A DNA stretch of 64,000 bases from assembly GCA_018402305.1 (NCBI GenBank), contig JAGYJE010000002.1, positions 124,001-188,000 on the forward strand, written 5' to 3'. Below the pieces are notes generated by a model that was not told where the DNA came from, did no database searches, and saw nothing but the letters and a program-made list of their open reading frames with translations. Positions 42,313 to 51,300 of the stretch are shown one piece after another. A program made the translations under genes and the position numbers. Source of the stretch: Puniceicoccaceae bacterium. GTDB taxonomy: Bacteria; Verrucomicrobiota; Verrucomicrobiia; Opitutales; Coraliomargaritaceae. Position 1 is the stretch's first letter. Each line of letters starts with the position of its first letter.

Positions 42313-42406
42313 GCAAGTTTAAAATATCAAGCATTTGCACCCGGTGGGGTACTGTAAATTTTGAAATCTCCTGCGCAGACAGTGAGCACTTTTCTAATCA
42401 CAGGCC

Positions 42407-42523
42407 TCAATGAGTGTTGGAATCGACTACGCTGGCACGCACCGGATTCAAATCCACATAAGCCATACACGCGAGAATAGCGCCCTCATCCAGCAGGCGC
42501 TGACATTTGAAAAGGCGCTCCCA
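42407..42523 (-). pseudogene. Y1 (IS200-like / RAYT) transposase C-terminal fragment
   Basis: The minus strand encodes WERLFKCQRLLDEGAILACM then AYVDLNPVRASVV, ending at a stop at 42407. The A(Y/C)(V/I)(D/E)LNPVRA motif is characteristic of REP-associated tyrosine (Y1) transposases. No HUH or catalytic Tyr segment is found upstream, only a junk frame, so this is a remnant. It lies inside the segment bounded by the inverted GGACACCCAC motifs. Confidence 0.7.
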
Positions 42524-42689
42524 CGCAGCGCGACAGCACGGAGATGGTGCCGACCAACGAGAGGTGCCCGGAGCACAGCGGAGGGTGTGTAAAGCCGGGT
42601 GCCCTCCGGGCGGGTGCGCGAACAATGATATATCCCTACTTCGTCGATCGATACGACTGCTTTACGCGTCTAAGTCATCTAAAGGTGAA

Positions 42690-43265
42690 TTAATGTTCAC
42701 TTACCTCTGGCGTCAACGTTATTCGTATATTTCTGTGGGTGTCCTTTAATTTTTTCTTTAATTTTTTGACCTTGATCCGACTGCCGCCGCTCACCTCCGA
42801 GGCAATGGTAAGACTGCGATCACCCGATCCGCTTACCTGGGTGCCGCCCCCCTGCCCCTCAAAGACGTTCAGCCCACCGGCAAGAGTAAAGTCACTGTCA
42901 CTGGCCAGATTGAGGCGTCCGCCACCCCATTGAAGGTCATTGAAGGTAATGGTCTTGTCCGCCGAAGCCTTGAAGCCGATTCCCTTACCCGATCGGGCGG
43001 TATTCACCGTCAACGAATCACCGGGAAAAACATCGTCTTCGGCGCCATCGGGGCTGCGCATCGAGAAGTCGCCGTCGATCAGGTAATCTTTGCCCGGGCC
43101 CGCCGGTTGGCCATCGCTCCAATCATCGCCCGTCTCCCAACTCTGCCCCAAAGCGTTATCACCGATCAGGGTAACGAGTTCCGCCTGTAACGATGTCGCC
43201 GCCAGGAGCGAGGCCGTCCAAAGAAGGGGCAGCCGATTAGCCGTGTTTAGAATAAAAACTTTCAC
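42690..43265 (-). pseudogene. 5' fragment of a secreted autotransporter/PEP-CTERM-like gene
   Basis: The first about 165 codons read as a normal exported protein: signal peptide ending ASLLAATSLQA, then beta-strand text (GKDYLIDGDFSMRSPDGAED then GDSLTVNTARSGKGIG then KTITFNDLQWGGGRLNLASD then GSGDRSLTIASE) in the style of autotransporter-associated repeats. After VSGGSRIKV the frame runs into KKLKKKLKDTHRNIR, derived from the AT-rich repeat, and ends in sequence belonging to the Y1-remnant segment. The 3' part was cut off by that element and is not elsewhere in the window. Confidence 0.7.
42734..42747. repeat. Inverted copy of AAAGGACACCCACA
   Basis: TGTGGGTGTCCTTT at 42734-42747 is the reverse complement of the motif at 40608 and 40633. 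It lies at the junction with the truncated secreted-protein gene. Confidence 0.75.
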
Positions 43266-43285
43266 TATGAGCCTAGGATTTATTT

Positions 43286-43996
43286 TTACCTATCCGACTC
43301 TACGCTCCGCCGACGTTCGACAATGCTCTTGACTCTGATCTTTTTATTCCCGTGCTTTTGGTCGGGCACCAGAAACAGCAGTGCTCGTGTTTCTTCGTGA
43401 TAAGGCCAGAGTCCAACGAACTGAAAGCGCCAGTTTCCATTTTCCTGGTGAACGGCAATTTTCACGTCCATCATACCATTGGCACGAATGCCATCAGGCT
43501 GGATTTCAGCGATTGAACGAGAGTCGATTCGGTTTTTGGTGGTTCCCAATTGCATCGCGACATCGTAAGGAGCCATGTTATAGATTTTATACTGGCCGAA
43601 AGGAAACTCCGAGTCACTGTCATTGATCGCGAGGATCCGATATTTGGGGGTTCCGCCAGCCGACTTGCCTTCTTCAAAAAAGATCAGGAGGTAAGGCCCC
43701 TGCCCGGACGGCAGCTCTGTTTGCGCGACCGCTACAGGTTCTTCCCCGCCCGGAAGAAAGAAGGTCAGAGGCCCCTGACCGGTATAACGGTAGTCCTGAC
43801 TCCGCGTGGTCGGCCGCATTCGGACATTCATCCGTTCCTCGTCGTTTAAATAAAAGAGTTCGGAATCCACACGCTGCCATTCGATGCAGCGAAAGACGAC
43901 CGGAGGGCTTTCGTCCTGAATTTGGGAGTGGACCCAGGCAGGAAACAAAAGGATGAACGGAACGAAAAGAAGGAAGTGCTTGAGGTAAAATGGCAT
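43286..43996 (-). CDS. Secreted protein of unknown function, second Verru_Chthon A-type partner
   Basis: 236 aa with a signal peptide (LKHFLLFVPFILLFPAWVHS). It is homologous to the protein at 3009-3662: LFYLNDEERMN, GPLTFFLPGG, GPYLLIFFEEGKSAGGTPKY, FPFGQYKIYNMAP, then LLFLVPD. It starts 12 bp after the stop of the large cassette A-type gene, so a bicistronic unit is likely. The C-terminal Lys/Arg-rich tail (KHGNKKIRVKSIVERRR) is specific to this copy. Function unknown. Confidence 0.78.
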   Translation of the reverse strand: MPFYLKHFLLFVPFILLFPAWVHSQIQDESPPVVFRCIEWQRVDSELFYLNDEERMNVRMRPTTRSQDYRYTGQGPLTFFLPGGEEPVAVAQTELPSGQGPYLLIFFEEGKSAGGTPKYRILAINDSDSEFPFGQYKIYNMAPYDVAMQLGTTKNRIDSRSIAEIQPDGIRANGMMDVKIAVHQENGNWRFQFVGLWPYHEETRALLFLVPDQKHGNKKIRVKSIVERRRSVESDR

Positions 43997-44008
43997 AAGT
44001 TTTGTGAA

Positions 44009-47000
44009 TTACATTTCATCGGCTCCGAGCCAGCGAAACGCAACGATCCGATAACGTCGTCCGAAGTCCTCGTTGACCGGTGAAGTAAGCGTCGGTGTGG
44101 TGAAGCTGGGCGTCTCCGGCTGATCGGCGGGATCGATATAATCGGCAGTACGCTGGACGATTGCTTCACAGACGGCAGTCGCACCCGGCTCCCCGGTAAC
44201 GGAAGTCTCCGCCTCTCCATAGGCACGGATACGAAAAGTGTCGGATCGCGCCGTCAGCAAAGGGCTGATGGTTTGCAACAGGTCGGCTTGTGTCAGGTAG
44301 GTGGTGGCCGCAGCCGATGTGGGGGTGAAGTTCGCATTCTCAGGGAGAAAGTTTGGGCCAGCCGCGCCAGCCTGAAACGAACCCGACATGTGGCTGTTGA
44401 TATCGGTGGCATCAATGGCGGCCTGAAGGGCACCTCGAAGCTCCGTCTCATCGCTGGCACCCAGTCGGCGATTGATGAAGTCGGCCAGCGAAGCGAAGGG
44501 TCCGCGACGCTTCACTTCTTCCACAATGGCGCGCGCCAGCTCATCCACTTCGTCCGAGGCGAGCCGACGAAATCCCCCCCATTCGTCTCCGCCACCTTCA
44601 AGCGACGGCTGGACTGGAGCACCGACCCGGCTCAGGGCCGAACCGCTACGGCTTTCATCGCCCTGCCCGGCGACTGGAACAGCCAATCCGTTTGTACTGG
44701 CGAGCAGCGTCCGCCAAGCCTCAACCGATGTCGAATTGATGTTAAAGGCTCCCTTATTCCGGATATAAGTCCCGATCTTCTCGTAGGCGTCCGCGCGGGG
44801 ACCACTATTGAATAAAGCCACGGAGGCGTCGGCGGCAGTCACGCCTTCGGGTAGCGCAAGTGTAATATTCGAGTTCTCGCCCAGCGTCTCGCTTTGCTTC
44901 CGCGCGAAATCATCCCAGCGATTGGAGAGCGTTTGTTGAAAAGCTCCGATGTCCTCGGCCAGTCCTGAGAAAAAATAAGAATCCCAGAGCGCTTCATTTG
45001 CGAGGTAGCTAACATCCGTGCGGGAGTAGGTACTGCCGGAACCGAAGGTCGTCGTTGCGTGGATTTTATCAATCGGAATAAAAGGTGAAGGATAGGCGTT
45101 ACCAATGGCAAAGGCGGGTTGGTCGACAAATACCCCCGTGCTGAGGTGCTGAAAAGAACCGAGCGACAAGATGGGACGTGAAGGCAAATCGAAAAGAACC
45201 ACCTGGCTCACGCCAGCAGTATGGTTTTCACCCCAGAAACCGTTTTCCGCAGTTAAACCACCCGCCTGTGTGCTGGTCCAGTTTTCATTACGGAAATATT
45301 TAACCCGCCAGTTATCGGAAGGACTTGGATAAGCCCCCGCAGTCCGCAGATCACCCCCATTTATATCATACCCCACGAACTGTGTCGGAGCCCGGGGATT
45401 GAAATGGTTTAACATTTGAACTTCGAAACTAGGATTCTCGCCTGCCGCTTTGAGATAGAGATCCACGACGCCGATCGACTCTTTGCCGGAGATGTCACTG
45501 ATATACGGATCACCTCCAGAGGACTGATAATATTTGAAATTGTCCTCCGCAATATAACCATTGGGATCGGTCAATGAAAAGGACCGGTCGGGAATCGGCC
45601 AATAGAGCGATCCAGTTGCATCGGCACTTACGTCCATTCCCTCGCTGTAAAGATTCGAACCAGTGATACTGTCCGCGTCGAGCGCAACAAAGGTCGCCTG
45701 GCCGATGACATCCTGATAGCCCTGTACCTGCTGGAAAAGGTTGAAAAAGCTTTCGACTCCCGGCTCCCAGGTAAAAGCGAAAGCGACCCGGCTCTCGGGG
45801 GTGAGCCGCAGAGCCTCACCACTATCATTGGTCAGCTCGAGTTCCCTGGCGCGACCGCCTTCCTCGCTAAGATTATAGACCAACCCTTGATCAAACAAGG
45901 CCCCGGCCCCCTGACCGTTCCCCGCAAAAACCCGTAGCTCGCCAGGCCCGAGAACAACAGTCCCACTGGTGCTACTAAAAGCCGGTCTGTAAAGTCCGCC
46001 AAAAATCTCTTTCATCTCAAATGTATTGATGAAAGGACCCGATTCCGCGGTATCGTCCGAAGTTTTTTCCCCTTTATCAAAGAAAACCCGAACCTCCATT
46101 GGCATGTTCTGAAAACTCGCTTTAAGGGGATTGCCCGAGAGGGAAAATTCAAGCTCTACGTTGTAGGGATTCCACAGCACGACGGCGGGATCCATGATCA
46201 TCTCAAGTCGTCCGTTCGACTTTGGCCGAACGCTGACGAAGAAAGCAAAGCGGGTCATTACCGGCATGATGTCCGGAATCACCCGGGTACCCAGCGGATC
46301 TCCATTTCGCTCGACGGTCGACGCCGGAGTATCGTAACCATGTCGATGGCTGAGGTAACCGCGATCCGGCGAGTTGATCTTGATCGCCGAAAAACCTATC
46401 TGCTGAACCACCCGGGTAACGGTTCCGTCACTGTTACGGGTTTTAAGACCAAAATCCTTGCCGGGGTAATAGCCGTTTTCTGACTCCAAAATCGAAAGGT
46501 CGTCATTGACGTCTTTATATAAACGATAATGAGAGCGGAGAAGCTGCCAGGCGGGTCCTCGATAGACCGCGCGTCCTCTGACATTCGGGCTGTTATCAAA
46601 ATCAGTGAATTCAAAGAGGGGCGAAAAATCAAAATCCAGCTCCGTAATGCCCCGGTTACCTTCCCCGCCTGTCGTGTTGACACCATAGGCATCATACCCG
46701 CTGCCAAACTCCGGCTGATCGTTGAACAGCTCCAGCGGCATTTCAAAGGCGAGGCTCAGGTCCCGGCGAAGGCCCCCGTATTTAACATCGGTAAAGAGGC
46801 CTTCGGAAAAAAAAGTGGCATCGTGAAAACGATAATCATCGAGCGGTTCCAGCAGGGGATCGACCAAGCCCGCAGCGGAGAGATCGATCGGTTTGGCCAA
46901 TGCCCGCTGCGGTTCCTGATCGGCGGGATCCAGCGACAGGAAATCACCTGCAGTCGCGGACTCCGGATCCAACTGATTGGAAAACATCTCCAAGCCAACG

Positions 47001-47794
47001 CGCTGCGCGGCGGCAAGCGAGCGCAGACGTTGTGATTCATTGCCTGATTCACGGTGCGGATCCGCTCGGTCAAGGCGCGCTTTCACCCCTTCATCCCCCA
47101 CCCACCATGCGATTTTCCCGTGTTCCGCATTGCCGGATCCTCCAATCGGTATTTTGGGGACCCTCACATAAGAGTTGGTGGCACCGGCGCTACCGACAGT
47201 TCCGGCGTCAATTGTGCCGGGCCCGACAAGCGTCACCAGATCCTCGGCAGGCTGGCTAAAGCCGCCGAATGCGTCATCGATATCGTCTGCCATGCCGGAA
47301 TCACGGTCATAGGATACCAGCCATCCTTGGAACCCGTCCTCTTGGACCGCGTCCAGATCCAGATCTTTTTCGGGATTCAGAGTCCGTGGTGCGCGATTCC
47401 GCGAAACAAGCTCGGAATCGAGGTAATTTTCAGTCGACCAGACGCCCGTCCAGTGGCGCTTGGCATCGTCGCGATCATCGTTAAGATAACCATTGGAATT
47501 GACGATATCGCTGCTCGCCGTGATCCGACGATCCGCCCCCGAGGCCTTCTGAAGCTCGCCGAGCGCGACATTCAGCGCCAGAAGAGCATTCGAGCGTGCG
47601 GCGAGCACCTTGGTCGTCTGCTCAGCGTTTCGAGATTCCACCCGGACAAAAGTGGTTATCGAAAGGAGAAGCAGGAGAATGAAAGCCATCAAACCCAGCG
47701 CAATCACCAAGGCAAAGCCTTGCCGCCCTCCATGCGGATCAAAGCGGGATATGAGTTGGTTTGGAAAAAGACGGCTTTTGCGAATTTCAAGCAT
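44009..47794 (-). CDS. Verru_Chthon cassette protein A-type large pilin-like protein (second copy)
   Basis: 1261 aa. The N-terminus has the same prepilin-like helix as the copy at 3696-7250 (RQGFALVIALGLMAFILLLL then SITTFVRVESRNAEQTTK), followed by ALLALNVALGELQKASGADR. The long body contains NINSTSVEAWRTLLA and KRRGPFASLADFINRRLG segments near the C-terminus, and the end reads GRRYRIVAFRWLG. Similarity runs the whole length, so the two loci are paralogous. The family is specific to Verrucomicrobia and of unknown function; a surface or envelope role is inferred from the N-terminal helix. The AATAGCATTTCC motif lies about 110 bp upstream of the start. Confidence 0.82.
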   Translation of the reverse strand: MLEIRKSRLFPNQLISRFDPHGGRQGFALVIALGLMAFILLLLLSITTFVRVESRNAEQTTKVLAARSNALLALNVALGELQKASGADRRITASSDIVNSNGYLNDDRDDAKRHWTGVWSTENYLDSELVSRNRAPRTLNPEKDLDLDAVQEDGFQGWLVSYDRDSGMADDIDDAFGGFSQPAEDLVTLVGPGTIDAGTVGSAGATNSYVRVPKIPIGGSGNAEHGKIAWWVGDEGVKARLDRADPHRESGNESQRLRSLAAAQRVGLEMFSNQLDPESATAGDFLSLDPADQEPQRALAKPIDLSAAGLVDPLLEPLDDYRFHDATFFSEGLFTDVKYGGLRRDLSLAFEMPLELFNDQPEFGSGYDAYGVNTTGGEGNRGITELDFDFSPLFEFTDFDNSPNVRGRAVYRGPAWQLLRSHYRLYKDVNDDLSILESENGYYPGKDFGLKTRNSDGTVTRVVQQIGFSAIKINSPDRGYLSHRHGYDTPASTVERNGDPLGTRVIPDIMPVMTRFAFFVSVRPKSNGRLEMIMDPAVVLWNPYNVELEFSLSGNPLKASFQNMPMEVRVFFDKGEKTSDDTAESGPFINTFEMKEIFGGLYRPAFSSTSGTVVLGPGELRVFAGNGQGAGALFDQGLVYNLSEEGGRARELELTNDSGEALRLTPESRVAFAFTWEPGVESFFNLFQQVQGYQDVIGQATFVALDADSITGSNLYSEGMDVSADATGSLYWPIPDRSFSLTDPNGYIAEDNFKYYQSSGGDPYISDISGKESIGVVDLYLKAAGENPSFEVQMLNHFNPRAPTQFVGYDINGGDLRTAGAYPSPSDNWRVKYFRNENWTSTQAGGLTAENGFWGENHTAGVSQVVLFDLPSRPILSLGSFQHLSTGVFVDQPAFAIGNAYPSPFIPIDKIHATTTFGSGSTYSRTDVSYLANEALWDSYFFSGLAEDIGAFQQTLSNRWDDFARKQSETLGENSNITLALPEGVTAADASVALFNSGPRADAYEKIGTYIRNKGAFNINSTSVEAWRTLLASTNGLAVPVAGQGDESRSGSALSRVGAPVQPSLEGGGDEWGGFRRLASDEVDELARAIVEEVKRRGPFASLADFINRRLGASDETELRGALQAAIDATDINSHMSGSFQAGAAGPNFLPENANFTPTSAAATTYLTQADLLQTISPLLTARSDTFRIRAYGEAETSVTGEPGATAVCEAIVQRTADYIDPADQPETPSFTTPTLTSPVNEDFGRRYRIVAFRWLGADEM

Positions 47795-47903
47795 GGCGGA
47801 TTAATAAATAGGGGTAAAGGTTTCGTCGATCTCGCTTGCAGTGGATTGACGCACCAAGCATCTGGACCGGCTACAGATAGTATCTGAACTGGCAAGATCA
47901 AAG

Positions 47904-47915
47904 AATAGCATTTCC
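47904..47915. promoter_or_regulatory. AATAGCATTTCC motif upstream of second cassette A-type gene
   Basis: The motif is also found near 52886 and 58637. Read on the minus strand it is GGAAATGCTATT. It is about 110 bp from the start at 47794. It could be a regulator site or an extended -10 (TGCTATT). Low certainty. Confidence 0.35.
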
Positions 47916-48207
47916 GACTTTGTTTATACCTTTTTCAACATTACCAATCGGTCTCGAAGCGACGCTCCCGGCTCTTTCGTCGGCCATCAAAGCTCTGATA
48001 ACTCGGAAACGCCAAAGCGGTTTACCCATCCTGACATTTGCCGACTATCGGTGAGACCAGACAACCAGCCCACAGGCTCAATCGTCCAGTTGCTTTTTAG
48101 AATTTCAGGGCGGGTTACATGGGTTGTCTGCGTCGTCTGGATATGGATTCCAGGCTGCCCTGCGGTATCGAATCCGGCAAGTGCTTTCGCTTCCCTTGAT
48201 TCCATTT

Positions 48208-48314
48208 TTTCACAACCGCTAGAGAGCCCTGCGGGCGAGTATGGGGAGGAGCTTCATGCTGTAAATTCATTCTCTTTCTCCCTTCCTCACCTGACTTGCG
48301 CAGCGGTTGTGAAA
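48208..48314. repeat. 13-bp inverted repeat in intergenic region
   Basis: TTTCACAACCGCT (48208-48220) and AGCGGTTGTGAAA (48302-48314) are perfectly complementary, 81 bp apart. No gene was found between. The rest of 47795-48380 shows nothing else convincing. Confidence 0.55.
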
Positions 48315-48380
48315 TGCATTTTCTTTCCCATATCAAGAGTGTCTCTTACAGGACACCTTGGAATTGCCGGAGTTCCGTTC

Positions 48381-51300
48381 TTAATCAAGGCCCTCGCCCA
48401 CCTCCGGTTGTTCGGCGCTTGGATAGGCCGATGGTGGCTCGAACTCGGCCGGAACATAAGGTGGTTTCCAATAAGCGGTATCACGGCGAAAATGCATGCT
48501 ATCTGTATCGGGGCTCCAGTTGAGCCAGCTGCGGGGATCGGTGCTCACCGGCAGGCTTTTGGGCCCCTCCCCGTTTCCATTGGCTGAGCTTACGGCATAC
48601 TCATATACGATAACATCATCCATTTCCGCAAGTGCATTGGCCTCTGCTCCGGGAAGCGGAAAGGCGGGCACGGTGCCGACTGCGCTCCGGTCGAGAAACT
48701 CAGTCGACAAGCCTTCCGAAAGAAGGGTCCAGGCGAGGTCGCCCACCGCCCGTCGATAGAGCTGATAGCTGTCGACTCCCAGAACGCTGCCCCAGGACAG
48801 ATCAACCTGATCTTCGCCCAGGTTGAGAAAGAGCCCGTCCGGGGGCAAGGGCGCTTCATCACTGACGTAAATCGGATAAGCCGCCGAGGGTACGCTGTGA
48901 TGCGCGTCATTGACTGCGATCACCCGGACGTGAAGCTTGCTGCCATTGTTCAGGCCTTCCAGAAGCTGATCCAACTCAAGCGAACCTTCATCCGCGGAAA
49001 CCTTCTCCCGCTCCTGCCATGTCTCCGTGTTATCTTCACTGATTTCAATTCGATAGCCGGTCGCTCCCTCCGATTTCGTCCAGAAAACACGCGCCCCGCC
49101 ACTCCGGTTCCCGGTCCGCAGCACCGTCGGCCGCATCGGCCGGGGCGAGCGGGCCGAGAGCTCCCATTGGCCCGCTCCCGGGGGGAGCTGCGCCGAGAAG
49201 ACGCCGGTAGCCGCGTCCATCTCCGCCGGATAGGGCGCTCCGTCTACGTAGAAGCTGAAGTCACCCATCTTTTCGGCAGCATCCAAGCGGAGGCTCATGG
49301 ATCCACCGAGCCGACTGTAAAACTGGCCAACATAGCCGCTATGATCGGGATCGGATTTGAGGCTGACCCCGAGTTCGGGTCGATCCACCTCGATCATCAC
49401 CCCATCGGCTCCGATCCGCTTGCTGTGCACCATGGCAAGTTCAAGCAGGTTGTTGTCGCGGCGTCGAATCACCCCGGCTTGCCCTTCAAAATCGACTCCC
49501 TCAGCACTATGGGTAAGGCCGTCCTCGTGACGGAAAAGAAGATCGCGGCTGGTCGGTGTCTGGACCAGATAGGCGCCGGCCGGCAAGTTGCCCTTATCGA
49601 TTCGGCGGTATTCTTTGAGCTTTGGCTGATTGAGAAAAGGGAGCTCGCGGGACCGCATGTTTTCAACCTCCACATCGTCCTTGTGAGTGACCAAAACATG
49701 ATGAGTCCCTTTGGCATCGCGGTGAAAACCTTTGCTGAGCCGGGTGCGCAAGAGGGTCCAATGGTCATCTCGGGTCGATGAGGGCTGCAGGAAAACAAGA
49801 TTTGGAAATTCCTGGTCGTTGGCGGTAAACCAGGTAAAACGCGAACTGTTCCGACCAGTGGTGCCCATTTCGTCACTGAGAATAAAATAATCGGTGCCGA
49901 CCAGGAAGAGGTTTCTGCCAGCATACTCCGGCCAGGAATAAGCACCCGGCCCCTGGCGCGGTGTGATGGCCGCGAATTGGGCGACGCCCAGATCGTAAAG
50001 CGGCTGCTCCAACAGATTCATTCCAATCGAACGATACGTCCCTTCTTTCATTACCCCGAACGTGGTCACACCATCCGTATCGTCCAAATCCCGATCCCCC
50101 GAACTCTCCGTTTCATGGGCGGTAAAAAGCTTGCCCCGAGCGTAAAAATAAAGGATCCCGCTGGCGCCTTCGCCCGTGTTACCCCAGCGGTAATTCGGCC
50201 CGCGGTCCACCTGATTGAGGTGGATGGAAAGTTCCTCCGGCGTGCCGACTCCAGCCCGAACCACGATCCCGTGCCCGGTGTATTTGGTGGACACCAAATC
50301 CGGAGGCGTGCCCTTGTTTTCCCAATCGAAAATTTCGCGTTCGAGACCCTGCCAGTCGGTGTGCGCGACGGTCCGGTAGTCAAAGTCCTTATCGATAAAC
50401 CTCAGCCACATATTGTGCTTCCCAAAAGTACCCTCGCCCTGGTTCACCCACATCAGGTGCTCCCCGAGCAGCGGACGGTACCGGCGCATGGCATGCCCCA
50501 TAAGCCCGACGAAGGAAGGAGGCATGATCGTAGTCCCGGAACCGTGGGCGCCGTGGGCCGGATATTGCCGGGTGAACCCGAACTCCGTTCCCAGCGGATC
50601 GCCCGGCTGCCACTGTGGATCCAGTGCTTTCGGTGCTTCGCCACGGGGGGATTTCATACGCCAGGACGGTTTTGGGTTAAAGATCGGTGCGGTCAGCATA
50701 TCGACCATCCAGCGGCCCCGGTCGGCCGTCCAGGGGTTGGCCCAGCGGTTCCTGCCATCACGCAGCAGGCCCGCCACAAAAGAATGCGAGGTGGGGCGCA
50801 GGTGCGCCCAGTTATAGACGGAAAGACTTTCCGCCCAGCGGCCGCCATGGCTTTCCAGCGCGGGGACGTCCGGACGGGTGAAAAAACGGCTGCTGGTTCG
50901 CATCGTCTGCTCATAATAATCAAGCCATTCCCCGGCCATCGGATGTTTCGGAAATAAGAAGGCTATTTGCCCCGGCACCGACCAGCCATCGGCCGCCATG
51001 TTAGGCGCCCCGGCCAAAGCGGTCAGAATCGGGTGCATTGCCTCGCTACTGGTGATGTAACCGGTTAACAGGAGAAGCGCTTCTATCCGCTTGCGCTGCT
51101 CCGGCCTGAACTCGGAATGGAGCCGGTTATAGCCGTCAGTCACCCAATCGTAAACAAAACGGTGCTGGATCGAGTTGATACCGGGCCAGGTGTTTAAGCC
51201 GAGTGGATAAAAAACGAAGCTCGAACGAAAGAGCATGTCCTCGAACTGGTCCGCGGTCTCAGCGTAGCCCGAGTCGAAAACAGCGTCCGCACGGGGAGCG

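Noticed and set aside
47987-48205. 72-codon minus-strand open frame between the cassette A-type gene and the lyase-like gene
   Set aside because: No recognisable domain, no plausible ribosome site and no conserved text; considered non-coding.
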